The notes under the pieces are model-generated. The model made no database searches, had not been told where the DNA came from, and worked only from the letters and a program-made list of their open reading frames with translations. From Cylindrobasidium torrendii FP15055 ss-10 (lineage: Eukaryota > Basidiomycota > Agaricomycetes > Agaricales > Physalacriaceae): a DNA stretch of 10,601 bases. A program made the position numbers and the translations under genes. This document shows positions 1 through 8,843 of the stretch, one piece after another; position 1 is the first letter of the stretch, and each line of letters starts with the position of its first letter. The DNA lies in the NCBI GenBank assembly GCA_000934385.1, contig KN880919.1, positions 1 through 10,601 on the forward strand. Direction: 5' to 3'.

Positions 1-159
1 GTCTTTGGCATATCTTGATCCCAATGTGAGCTCCCACTGTCATCCAAAGTCATCAAACACTTCCATTAATGGTCTAAAGTGTCCTAAAGACCTCCAACAA
101 CATTGTGAATGTCATTTCCTTTTGACAAATTTACTGTGGCAAATAGGGATTCTGGGTCA

Positions 160-400
160 GGTTAGTCCGACTGCTGTTTAACCCCAACCTGACCGCAACC
201 GTGACCGGTTAGGGTCATGAAATCTTGAGATTGGTCATAGAAGTAACCGGTTAGGGTTAGCAGTTATGGACTTTGCTTAGATTTTGAATAACCGCAACCT
301 AACCGGTCTAACTGGTTATAACCGTTCTGCAGTTATGATTGGTCAGTAGCCGGTTATGACCAGTCATAACCAATAAAAATGGCATAAAACATGTGTTGGT
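160..400. repeat. Degenerate ACCGGT/GGTTAT dyad repeat cluster
   Basis: The self-complementary core ACCGGT occurs at 204-209, 246-251 and 302-307, each within variants of TAACCGGTTA, and CCGGTT recurs at 350-355. Between them lie many AACC/GGTT and GTTATG/CATAAC words on both strands. The cluster ends in a near-perfect palindrome at 352-371. The copies are too irregular for a simple tandem array. It resembles a minisatellite-like or terminal-repeat remnant, or a cluster of palindromic protein-binding sites. Confidence 0.5.
352..371. repeat. 9-bp perfect inverted repeat
   Basis: GGTTATGAC at 352-360 and its exact reverse complement GTCATAACC at 363-371 are separated by only CA. Outer words ATTGGT (338-343) and ACCAAT (369-374) are also complementary, giving overlapping dyad symmetry. 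It could be a dimeric protein-binding site, a cruciform-forming sequence or part of a degraded terminal repeat. Confidence 0.6.
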
Positions 401-544
401 TACACTCAAAGGTCATAGTCAAGCATATTGTACATCACTTACTTGACATGATGTAGTGTTAAAAGCTCAGATAGACATTGTTTCACGTAGTAGCATTAGT
501 ACAAACAATTGTATGCTCATTACATCAGGAAACACCTAATTTTC

Positions 545-1250
545 TTTGGATGACCATGGTCAACCAAGGTCCGTCAGGTCTCCCAGGTTTCAAAAAACCC
601 TAGGTCATGGTTCGCTAGTAGCCAAAACCAAAGATGTCCAATTGCTGTCCATATCTAACCTTGGTCAACCTTAGTTGACTACAAATCAGATGACTGGCTT
701 TGGAAATCTATAGACAACTTAAGGATAACCTATAGGTATGCTTCTAGCATACAATGACCAAGGATGACCACCGTTCAACCTGAGAGTAACCCTGGGTCTA
801 CTATAGTTCTTGCTATCACTGAACCATGACCTAAGGACAACCCGAGATCAGCTTAAGGGTGTTTGAAAGACAACTTTAGACTTTCCGGCTCAGTGTGAGT
901 GTCTAAGGTTATCCTACAGGTGACCTGTAGATAACTTTAAATAGATCTACCAAGTAACCATAACCTAAGGATGCTTATTGGATGGCTTTGGATAAGGCTA
1001 TCAGGCCCATACATCTATAGTCATCAGGAAGATGACTTGAGGATCACCTTGGACTACTGGTACTAGTAACCTTGACTTAAGGTTAGCCTAAAGATATCTA
1101 TTGAGACACCCTAATGGGACCTTAGATATCCTGAGAGAGAGCTTAAGGTAACCTTAAAATAACCATATGCATTAGAACTACTTAGCCATGACCTTAAGCA
1201 TGCCAGTGGATGGCTAAGGATGTTAATACTAATAAACATAACCTTTGGCT
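545..1250. repeat. Dispersed CCTTAAGG/GGTAACC-type degenerate words
   Basis: Words of the kind aaccttagg, cctaaggataacc, cttaaggttagcc and taaggtaacctta recur on both strands every 20-60 bases throughout this block. An example is the 7-bp inverted repeat TTAAGGT/ACCTTAA at 1143-1157 with a single-base centre. Spacing and sequence vary, so no unit length can be given. I see no coding potential inside it. Confidence 0.45.
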
Positions 1251-1666
1251 AACTTAAAGATATTTGGCAGCTGCTCAGAGTTGAACCCTCAGTCATGCAA
1301 AAACATTCCTAAGTTCAACCTTAAGTTGGTAAAGTCAAAACCACAGGACCGACTTAGGATATTTAATGAGCAACTAAAGATAGCTACTGCATCCAAAGAA
1401 TTCTATGGAAGCCTTAAATCACCCCAAAAGAGAGCCACAAAACACAGTAAATCATTGATAAGCACTAGGATCCCCTAAACTAATACTAGTCGACAATTAT
1501 AAGCAGTAATGAGTGTCCAAACTACGAAGCCGATATGTACATGATATGAGGCTGAGCAAGAGATATATATATACATATGGGAAACGGTCACAGGGGCGGC
1601 AGCAAGTAGCAGTAGTCCAATAATGAAGCAATAGAAGATAGAAAAGAAGGCACAATGATGGATAAC

Positions 1667-3390
1667 CTAGAGAGCCTCAGCAGCGGCAGCAGCCTTGGCA
1701 CCAGCCTCAAGGGCATCGTAATCGGTGTCGTCGTCCTCATCCTCAGCAGCAGCATGCTGAATCAACCACTCCTTGTTGGCCTGCGACCTGTAGTAATGTT
1801 AGAAGAGTAATCCACAGAAAGGAGAAGACGCACAGGCAAGCTTTGAAGGCGGCACGAGAAATACGGTTGAAGTAGGTCGGGGACTTGGCCTCCAACTTCT
1901 TGATCTGAGCAAGATACCCGAAGTAGCTAGGGAGAGCATTAGTACAGGAGATAAGGACAAGTGGGAACATACATGGAGGCATTGTCGTCAGTGAACGGCT
2001 TCTTCTTCTCTACACCATCATCCCAGTCGGAGATGGCATGGCGCATCTAGGGGAGAGTCAGTAGTAGAAATTGGTAAGAGAGCGACGCACAGCTGTGAGG
2101 AGGTAGGCATAGGTCTCGGGGGGGGAAAGCTTGCAGCTTCATGATGGCATGGAAGGTGACACCATCCATCTTGCCATTGCACATGAAGAGGAACCACCGC
2201 ATGAAGTCGATGATCCAAGTAGGCTGGAACTTGAGGTTCTTGTCGTAGGTACGTTTCTGCAAGAACAATGTTAGCAGTGGTCAAACGAAGCACAATTACA
2301 CACCTGAACATTCAGACCACCATACATGAACACCTCCTTCAACCAGATCACCACCGTCTTGGTCTCGGACTGTCCGCCTTGATGACCAAGGTCGAACTTC
2401 TGAACAGCACCGCGCGCGAAGCTAATGATGGCGAGGTTGAGATCACCCCGCCCATAAGACATCTACAAACCATGAGTGCAATGAACATAGAGCCAACGGA
2501 GAACATACCATGATTGTTGCTGACTCGAGAAGGTCGGGGTCTTGGCGCAAACGGAGGAGGACGTCGCGCATCTCGTCGTTGCCGCGGTCGGGGTGCTCAA
2601 CGAGGTGTTCGAGCATTTGTTCGTAGTGCTCGACCTTGCGCTTGGGGTCCGGATACGCATTGACGATGAAAGTGTGGTAACGGGCCTCCTCCTTGCCCTT
2701 GCGAATGGTGTTTTGCGTGCGCGGCGTGAACATGCCGTAGCGCTTCTTGCCATTCTTCTTGACGGGCGTCGAGGGGAGGGCGGGGGGATCCGAAGCCTTG
2801 CTTTTCTTGTGGGAGGGGGCATCGACAGCAGAGTCTGACGCGCGACGCTTGCGAGACGTCGAGGAGACGGTGACAATCTCCTGTAGAAAACATGAGTGTC
2901 AAGAAAGGGAATAGAATTGTTAACGCACCGCAGCAGTGTCTGCATCGTCGTCGTCGTCGGTGCGCCCACCCGAGACCATGTCCGGCAGGTCTTCATCATC
3001 AGCAGACTCAGCATCGGAATCGGCGCCAGGAGCGGCAGGAGGGGGGAGGTCGGAGTAGTCGATCCCAAGGTCGACGTCGTCGTGGTCGTCCTCCTCTTCC
3101 TCGTCGTCCTCGGGTGCGGCGGGGGAAGTCGGCGTTGGGTCCACCTCCCGAGGTGGCATGGCGCCGGCAGCGGCAAGAGCAGCGGCCCTCTGCCTGATTT
3201 CTGCGGAAATGTGAGTTGTTATAGAGACAAAATATACAAGTTACTTACCCTTGTCGCGCGCCAACTTGAGTGCCTTCACCTGAGAAGGGCTGAGAGTCTT
3301 CTTCGAACTTCCACCACTTGCGCGCGAGCTCGACGATGGTGTCGGATCGATCGCCTTTGGCGTAGCGGATGAAGACTTGCGCCCGGCCAT
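1667..3390 (-). CDS. Gene A: DUF6532-type protein, 8 exons, one frameshift
   Basis: Exons (minus strand): 3390-3249, 3200-2929, 2880-2509, 2462-2304, 2256-2091, 2046-1973, 1926-1834 and 1787-1667. The seven introns are 44-48 nt with GT-AG ends, most with a CTAAC/CTAAT-like branch site. The start ATG at 3390 has a good context (gaacATGGCC). The product would be about 465 aa. Residues 1-138 are low complexity with a long Asp/Glu tract, followed by basic patches (SRKRRAS, SHKKSK, KKNGKKR) that suggest a nuclear protein. Residues about 200-430 follow the DUF6532 helical pattern: a YHTFIVNAYPDP start, RGDL, then LLTAMRHAISDWDDG, and a closing YFGYLAQ helix. An acidic and Ala-rich tail ends the protein. 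Oddity: exon 5 is 166 nt; one base fewer in the C8 run (2118-2125) is needed to join exon 6 in frame. Function of the domain is unknown. Family call about 0.75; disruption real or sequencing error is unresolved. Confidence 0.78.
2118..2125 (-). other. C8 homopolymer frameshift site in gene A exon 5
   Basis: Eight Cs on the minus strand encode Phe-Pro-Pro-Arg and lead to an early stop after splicing. With seven Cs the frame becomes Phe-Pro-Pro-Glu-Thr-Tyr and runs through the next intron (2047-2090) into exons 6-8 as a family-like helix. No alternative splice site that I could find repairs the frame. Confidence 0.7.
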
Positions 3391-3500
3391 GTTCGAAGGA
3401 GAGATACTGCAGATTGGAAGATGCTTGAGGACGTAGGGAAAGGGAACAAAAGAATGTGGGGGATGAGGTTTCGAAATCTTGCAAGGCGCATTATAAATAT

Positions 3501-3556
3501 CTGTGAACAAGACAGTTAGACATGCAACATCTTGGGAGAAAATAGAACAGACTTAC
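3501..3556 (-). other. Probable 5'-UTR intron of gene A
   Basis: A near-consensus intron of 56 nt: donor GTAAGT, CTAAC branch motif near its 3' end, acceptor TTCACAG. It lies between the gene B stop codon (3639) and the gene A start (3390). Joining its flanks leaves a short upstream frame that begins MTQRLADIRTYLE and stops just past the junction, so I place the intron in the leader of gene A. That small frame could act as an upstream ORF, or be the 3' UTR of gene B. Confidence 0.55.
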
Positions 3557-3638
3557 CGAAGGGGAAAGATGTCAAGATATTGTAGTTCAAGATAGGTACG
3601 GATATCGGCAAGTCGTTGGGTCATTGTTGCACCACAGT

Positions 3639-5556
3639 CTAGGCGTAAACAGGAAAGCAGAGGTCGAGTAGCTGCTGCGGGCGTGCAGCATCCTCGAGTT
3701 TTTCGATGAGCCTCCGATTTGGGTGCTTCTCCAGGTATTCCTTCCATGCTCTCGACGACATTCCACCACGCCCCACCCATTGGAACTCGCCACCGGACGA
3801 ATACGAAGTAACCGAGTATCTTTCTTCATCCTCTTGGATGCTCGTGTTTGAGTGGGTGAGGAGAGCGGATGGGAAGAATATCCTTGTGCCAGGGGGGAAC
3901 TCGAATGCGACGCCTAGTTCCCAGAGCACCACATGTCCACCTTTCTTGTAATCGAACGGGCCAAAGGAACGCAGCGGAGACCAACCGCACGAGAAGTCAT
4001 GGTCATCACAATGTCCATGGCATACGGTTTGAGGGCCAAGGTTGAACGTCGTCAGAGAGCATGGCAGCATCTCCCAGTTCCACGCGATTTGTTCGACTCC
4101 AGGCACATCGTTGAATTGTGCGTCGAGGCAGAAGCGGACGTCCTGGTAAAGGTCGCGCTGGCCGGGGTTGAACGTCTGCCACGTGACTAAGGGAACGGTC
4201 AGAACAATTCTGAAAATTACTGATGTAGTACTTACTGTCGGTAAGCTTGGCATCAAGCTTGAATTCCGGAGACTCCAGAACAGTGCTCAGGATGCCACGA
4301 TTCTTTGGCGTGTTTGAGACGCGTGAAGGCTCCTACTTACTGTTCAATAAACAGTCTTAGTAGCAAGGAATAAAAAAACATACCGGAGTGCCTCCACTGT
4401 GCGTTCGTCCTTCGCGAAGGGCGGTGAACGGACCCTTTCCCTTTGGACAGGTTGTGGTATCACGACTGGCCTGTGCCAACAATTCGGTCATTTGAGCTTG
4501 GTGGCGAATACCTTCGGGTGAGGAATCCATTTTCTCGAGCAAAAGGAACATGTGCCGATTCTTGTCGAGAATGGGGTGTGTTATCTTGCCGTCCCAAGGG
4601 AAAACCTCAATGTTCGCGGCGCGTATATCCTCCAAGGAGTGCGACGAAGAAAAGATTTCATAGTGACGAGGGCTGCCGCGCCAACCACCTGTAGCGAGAC
4701 GAAGGGACGAAATATCGATGTCAGGTATCAGCAAGGGCTGCGCCTGCGACAAACGCTTGACCCAAACATCCTTGAGGCCATCTGTAGCGGCACGACGCTC
4801 CCGACGCGCCTCCCGTCCCTTCATGCGCTTCCGCTTCTTTGACGCGTATGTGCGCGGTTTCTTCTTGGAAGCCGTTGTTGGATTGTCGACAGCAGTCGAG
4901 GAGCTCGCAGGTGGTTGTTTGTGCGAAGGAGGAGAGATGGGAACAAGTCGTGTCTTCGTTACGGGAGGGTGGCTGGGCAGGGGATTGTGTTTGCGTTTGC
5001 GCGAGCTTGTCGATGTGCTAGAAGCTACCGGCGCAGACGATTGTTGCTGGCGACGACGTGTAGCAGGCGCTCGTCGGTTTGGGCATGGTTGTGGTGTAGG
5101 GGGAGTGTAAGGCGTCGATTGCTCGACTTCATGAGGGTCTTCATCTGGTTCCCACTCGCTGTCGTCTTCAACATTGCGTGTAGCCTCTGGGAACAGCGGG
5201 CAAACTCCCCGACCATCGTCTTTGAGGTCTGTGAGATGGTCGTCATACAGGTCGCGGAAAAACTGAGCGACTAGCTCTTGTGCATCGAGGGTTGTTGGAA
5301 TGATCTTCTAATTGCCTCAGTAAAATAGAACGAAAAGACGAAAAGACTTGAGGATAAGAAAAAGTTGTAGAGTAGAATAATGGCGCAAATAACGCGAATG
5401 CAAGTTTCCAGCTTGACACAATAGTGTCATCCAACGACGGCGCCGTACTTGCTTGACATCCACGCAACATGACCAAAATAAATGCCGATTGGCAGAGAAA
5501 AGTACAAAATAAAGAATCAAAACCAAGAAACACGTCGTTTGTACCTTCGGGGCCAT
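3639..5556 (-). CDS. Gene B: TET/JBP-like 2OG-Fe(II) dioxygenase
   Basis: Exons: 5556-5545 (tentative, MAPK only), 5307-4384, 4332-4236 and 4186-3639, giving about 526 aa. Introns 4333-4383 and 4187-4235 are well formed; the first intron (5308-5544) would be 237 nt, long for this locus, so the start is uncertain. TET/JBP enzymes oxidise methylated pyrimidines in DNA using Fe(II) and 2-oxoglutarate. Seen: an acidic region, then a Ser/Pro-rich arm with nuclear-type basic clusters (SRKRKH, SKKKPR, KKRKRMKGREARRERR), then the C-terminal catalytic fold. The metal triad reads His403-x-Asp405 (4013-4005) and His456 (3854-3852), with Arg467 (3821-3819) placed to bind 2-oxoglutarate. Surrounding FDYKKGGHVVLWEL, FEFPPGTRIFFPSA and RYSVTSYSSGG match the Agaricomycete family as I remember it. 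No internal stop. The 2OG-oxygenase call is strong; the TET/JBP subclass and base substrate are inferred. Confidence 0.78.
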
Positions 5557-5984
5557 TGGAACGCGTTGTCGTTGGCTAGGGAGCGAAGTTCGACACAGTC
5601 CACAGAACTCTCTCTTGGAGCGGCTCTATGCAACACAGGACGCGAGGTCGTGTATTGTGCAATGGTACTGAGGGCGCGAGGCCGAATGGTGCTGGTGGAT
5701 CGTGGTGGTGAAAAGATAAGTTGGTATACACAGCTTTGGCAAACACGATCAATGAACGCGATCGGCATCGGCATCACGGCACGTCTTCGTAAATTCTGGT
5801 GTTGGCTACTTGAGCTACAGTTCTGTAGACCATTTTCCAAATTAAATGTGTGGGCATACATTCGAAGCGTGATGGCGTGCAAGATAGAAGTAGATTAAAA
5901 TGTATGTATGTACACGACAGAACAAAAAATAATGTCCGAAATAACGACTTGTATACACAAACAACTGCCGCGCCAGTTCAATGC
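5557..5984. other. Intergenic region between genes C and B
   Basis: This 428-bp gap follows the gene C stop and precedes the tentative gene B start on the same strand. It is AT-rich near 5890-5950, fitting a 3' UTR and polyadenylation region of gene C. The part next to 5557 should hold the gene B promoter. I see no clear TATA element and no further gene. Open frames here lack splice and family support. Confidence 0.5.
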
Positions 5985-8321
5985 TCAGCTCTGCGCCTGT
6001 AAAGTGCGTGGAGTATTTGGCGGCCTCTTGAAAACACCAAAGAATGTACGTACAAAATGGCCGACAGTGTTGACCTCCAACGTGTGGACCTCCCCTGCCG
6101 ATAGCTCCTGCTTTCCCTTGAGATTCGTCGCGCGCTGGAGAAGGGCACTGATCGGGGTGGAATAAGAGTCCCTCCACTCGCACATGGTATTGACCAAGCT
6201 GCAGAGAGCATCCCGGCGCTCAAGGACGTTGGACAACGCAAATCCGGCATCCACAAATTGGGAATCATCGGGCACAACAGATGATCCAAAATGTGTAAAC
6301 CTCTGCAGGACAATGCCACGTCGATCTGCCGGACTCGGTGCGTCTTCCTTGTTGAAGCCGTTGTAGAGGAAACGGTCCAAACAGACAAGGTCGGAGCGGA
6401 AATTGATTTCGTTCATTTCCCACAAGATCTCGCGGCAGACGTCGTCGGGAGGAAGCTGCGTGATGGTTGCGGGAATGGATTCGTGAGCTCGCCATGAAGT
6501 AGGAGAATTGCGTAGCAGTTGCGAGTTGAAATCGATCTGAAGAGGGTTACACTGAAGAATATGAATGTGAATGACCGCGGCACACCTGAACACCCATCTC
6601 AGCCATCGTCCGATGCAGTTCCTCAAATGCTGCGGTCCTCTTCTTGGCTGCATTCGAGTCGTCGACGTCGGTGGATAAAACAAGAAAGCCAAGGATATAT
6701 CTCCACGATTGAGGCTCGATGTTCACAACCAACGCACAACTGTCGGTGACCGAGTCTGCACGGAATCAAAGGACGTGCCGAAGTTTGCAGTAGGCCACAA
6801 ACGCTGCAGCCTGTGTCTCCGACCTAGAGATACTTGCGAACATGGCGGCGTCGGGCCCAACGGCCCAGCGGTGGTGTGGTTTAAGCCCCGGAATATGAGC
6901 AGCGTCTTTGTAGCCTTCACGTCCTGTTGCCTTGAGCCTAGTCTTCATGACCTGCATGACGTCGGCCCATCCCCGAATGGCTGCTGGCATTGGCCTCCGC
7001 GCGATGTCGTCCCAAGGCGATCTGTTGACATTCTTCGACGCCTTTCCCTTGCCTCGATTATGCGCCTGGGGTCCTCTTGTGGTAGCCGGTTCAACAACTC
7101 TTCTCCTTTTCTCCCCAGGTGCCGCCATTTTCGGGTCATCCTCTGCGCTTCGTTTGCTCCCTAGAATGAAGGCATTAGCTGGATTGTTGAACGTTCTGTA
7201 TGCATAGACGCACCACTGGATGCCGTTGCTACCGCGTTGTCGGAAGGCTCGGACGGTGGTAAGCTGGGAAACGCAACTTGATCATCGGTGGAGGTGCTGG
7301 TCGATGTGACAAGAGGCGGTGGTGTGAATGGTGATTGTCTGCGCCCAACAACGGCCACAATCACTCGGAAATGCTCTACTTGGGCAACAGAGCCTGTCCA
7401 GAGCACTTGTGCATTAGGAGCTGGTTGTTTAGCCATGAGAACATAGCAGTTGGCCGACATCTGCTGAGACCGTGCAGGGATCCCGGGGGAGTTGTAAAGC
7501 GACTGCACCTCGTCTGCGGTGAGGAATTTGCGGAAGCGAGAAGGGTCATGGCCTGGCGCAGACGCCTTGTAGACATACCAAACCGGTAGGCCACAGTGAT
7601 GCATACGGTCTGCGATGGGGAAGCTTGTTGTAAAGCTTCCCATACGGTGGACGTCGACAGGAAAAGGCTTTGCGGGGATGTTGTGCATGCGCACTCGAAA
7701 GACTTGGACGTACTCGATGAAGCCGCGGAGCTCCATGTCCCGGCGCAGGATGTCCACGTACTGCATCTTGACCTGATGCTTCGTCTTGATGAACGCGATG
7801 GCATCCAAATCGCGCCGAAGAGCCCATGCACATTCGCGGAATCGGGGAAGGTCGTTCCTATCAAAGTCGTACAGACGCCCCATTCGGTCCTCCTCGAAGA
7901 TGTCATCGACTCTGGCAAGTGTGTCCCTTGCCTTGCTCTGGAGGTTGCGCCGTAGAACGGGGTTGATGCGTCCGAGGCCGTCCACACCGTGGTTTCCAAG
8001 TGGTGTCCAGTCGTCATCTTCAAAGGCGCGAAAGAGGTGTTTTGTGTGGTCATTGATATAGGTGGGGGCAGGAGAGCATACGATGTGGTTGTTCACCTGG
8101 AGATATGGCTGGGGCATGTTGATGTAGTCATCAGGACCCCACCGATAGTCTTCACGAAAGAGGAGGTGACGAAGTTGGCCGTACATGGGAGGATAGAGAA
8201 CGCTTGCATTTGGCGTGGCCACAATGAGGTCGTCGAACTGCCCACCAACTAAGCCGAATGGATGGGACTGAGGCATATCATGCCAGCGCGGCACTTCATC
8301 GCTGATGTATTCAGAAGGCAT
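5985..8321 (-). CDS. Gene C: recurrent Agaricomycete protein of unknown function, in-frame TGA
   Basis: Exons: 8321-7214, 7160-6586 and 6536-5985, joined by introns 7161-7213 and 6537-6585. This gives a 744-codon reading frame including one TGA at 6768-6766 (codon 501). The first exon has a helical region, then MGSFTTSFPIADRMHHCGLP at residues 227-246, leading into VWYVYK. A Ser/Thr/Pro linker and a basic stretch (GEKRRRVVEP) follow. The last exon contains CREILWEMNEINFRSDLVCL and ends in a VGHFVRTFFGVFKRPP-type segment. I recognise this order of motifs from large families of uncharacterised proteins in mushroom genomes but know no domain name or activity. No catalytic motif or membrane segment is evident. 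A 46-nt leader intron (8330-8375) supports the start. The TGA may be a nonsense mutation or may be skipped by a 63-nt intron (GTTTGT...GACAG). It sits upstream of gene B on the same strand. Confidence 0.7.
6766..6768 (-). other. In-frame TGA in gene C exon 2
   Basis: The reading frame is continuous and family-like on both sides: ...AYCKLRHVL, stop, FRADSVTD...PQSWRYILGF. The same frame resumes without any shift, as expected for a single base substitution such as CGA to TGA or TGG to TGA. The GT-AG pairs checked close to the stop (19, 35, 43 and 59 nt) would break the frame; one 63-nt pair would keep it. Confidence 0.7.
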
Positions 8322-8329
8322 GCGAACTA

Positions 8330-8375
8330 CTAGAGATAAATGAGGATGAGGTGCATTGTGGTATTCGTTACATAC
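8330..8375 (-). other. Probable 5'-UTR intron of gene C
   Basis: Donor GTATGT at 8375 and acceptor CTCTAG at 8330 enclose 46 nt, the size typical of this locus. It ends nine bases before the gene C ATG. Reading upstream frames across the junction gives an early stop, so it appears to be in the leader. A second acceptor (TAGTAG) lies three bases further on. Confidence 0.45.
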
Positions 8376-8665
8376 AGACTGGGAAAGCGAAATTGAACAA
8401 GGAGGTGGGAGAAAAGAAGTGGAGAGTCGAGCTTGTAGCTTGACCGGAGTCTAGTAACCGTCGTGTAGCCGATATTGAATCCGGAGGACTTGAGCAGTGT
8501 AGAGTTGCAGATGCAGAGGTCACGAGGACGACTGACACGGAATTCACGGGCTACTTGAGCGGGTAAATGTATGATAGAGGCCACTGGAGCGTTCTATCAC
8601 TGGAGGGAGTCGGGAAATGACTCTGGTCGGCAACGTCGGTTGGTAGGAGGAAGGCAAGTGCGTTG

Positions 8666-8692
8666 ACTGATGCGATCAGTGCTTGCGCATCA
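8666..8692. repeat. Overlapping palindromes in divergent promoter
   Basis: ACTGAT-GCG-ATCAGT (8666-8680) is a perfect 6-bp inverted repeat. It overlaps a second perfect pair, TGATGCG (8668-8674) and CGCATCA (8686-8692). Related ATGATC/GATCGG/TCATCAG words follow to about 8708. The position midway between divergent genes suggests a dimeric regulator or a transposase-binding site. Confidence 0.4.
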
Positions 8693-8843
8693 ATGATCGG
8701 TCATCAGTGGCTGTGATCTCTCAACTTTCGTCTCACCACCATCGTCTCCCGCCCATCCTGCTCTCCGACACGTTCGCTGAGCTTAGGACACGTCGGCCTC
8801 GTTGCCCTCGCACCTAATTTTCATTCGTCCTCGTGACCTATGA

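Larger units (their letters stand above)
1..1500. other. Gene-free AT-richer left flank
   Basis: No convincing coding exon, intron signal or RNA gene was seen here. The base composition is visibly AT-richer than the gene-bearing part that begins near 1500. The stretch is dominated by short, imperfect, dyad-symmetric words related to AACC, GGTT, CCTTAAGG and GGTCATGACC rather than by a clean tandem unit. The longest open frame, near 1245-1478, has no plausible start and no recognisable protein, so I treat it as chance. This could be an old repeat or a decayed non-autonomous element flanking the gene cluster. Confidence 0.7.

Noticed and set aside
204..260. TTAGGG words resembling telomere repeats
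   Set aside because: Only two scattered, incomplete copies occur, inside ACCGGTTAGGG dyad words. There is no tandem array, so an interstitial telomere is not supported.
1245..1478. 77-codon open frame in the left flank
   Set aside because: It begins with TTG, lies in the degenerate repeat field, has no splice context and resembles no protein family I know.
1562..1576. Short (AT)n run
   Set aside because: It is only about 15 bases long, in the probable 3' flank of gene A. Such runs are common and carry no specific meaning.
2463..3372. Long open frames overlapping gene A in other frames and on the plus strand
   Set aside because: They mirror the Asp/Glu- and Ser/Arg-coding repeats of gene A and give Arg- or Val-rich proteins without family resemblance. 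Gene A has phase-matched introns on its own strand.
6766..6768. Recoding of TGA in gene C as selenocysteine or programmed read-through
   Set aside because: I see no supporting hairpin or read-through context, and fungi of this group are not known to use selenocysteine. A nonsense change or an intron is simpler.
1490..8700. Terminal inverted repeats bounding the three minus-strand genes
   Set aside because: Reading the edges near 1490-1660 and 8580-8720 showed no matching inverted termini or target-site duplication, so I did not call element ends.
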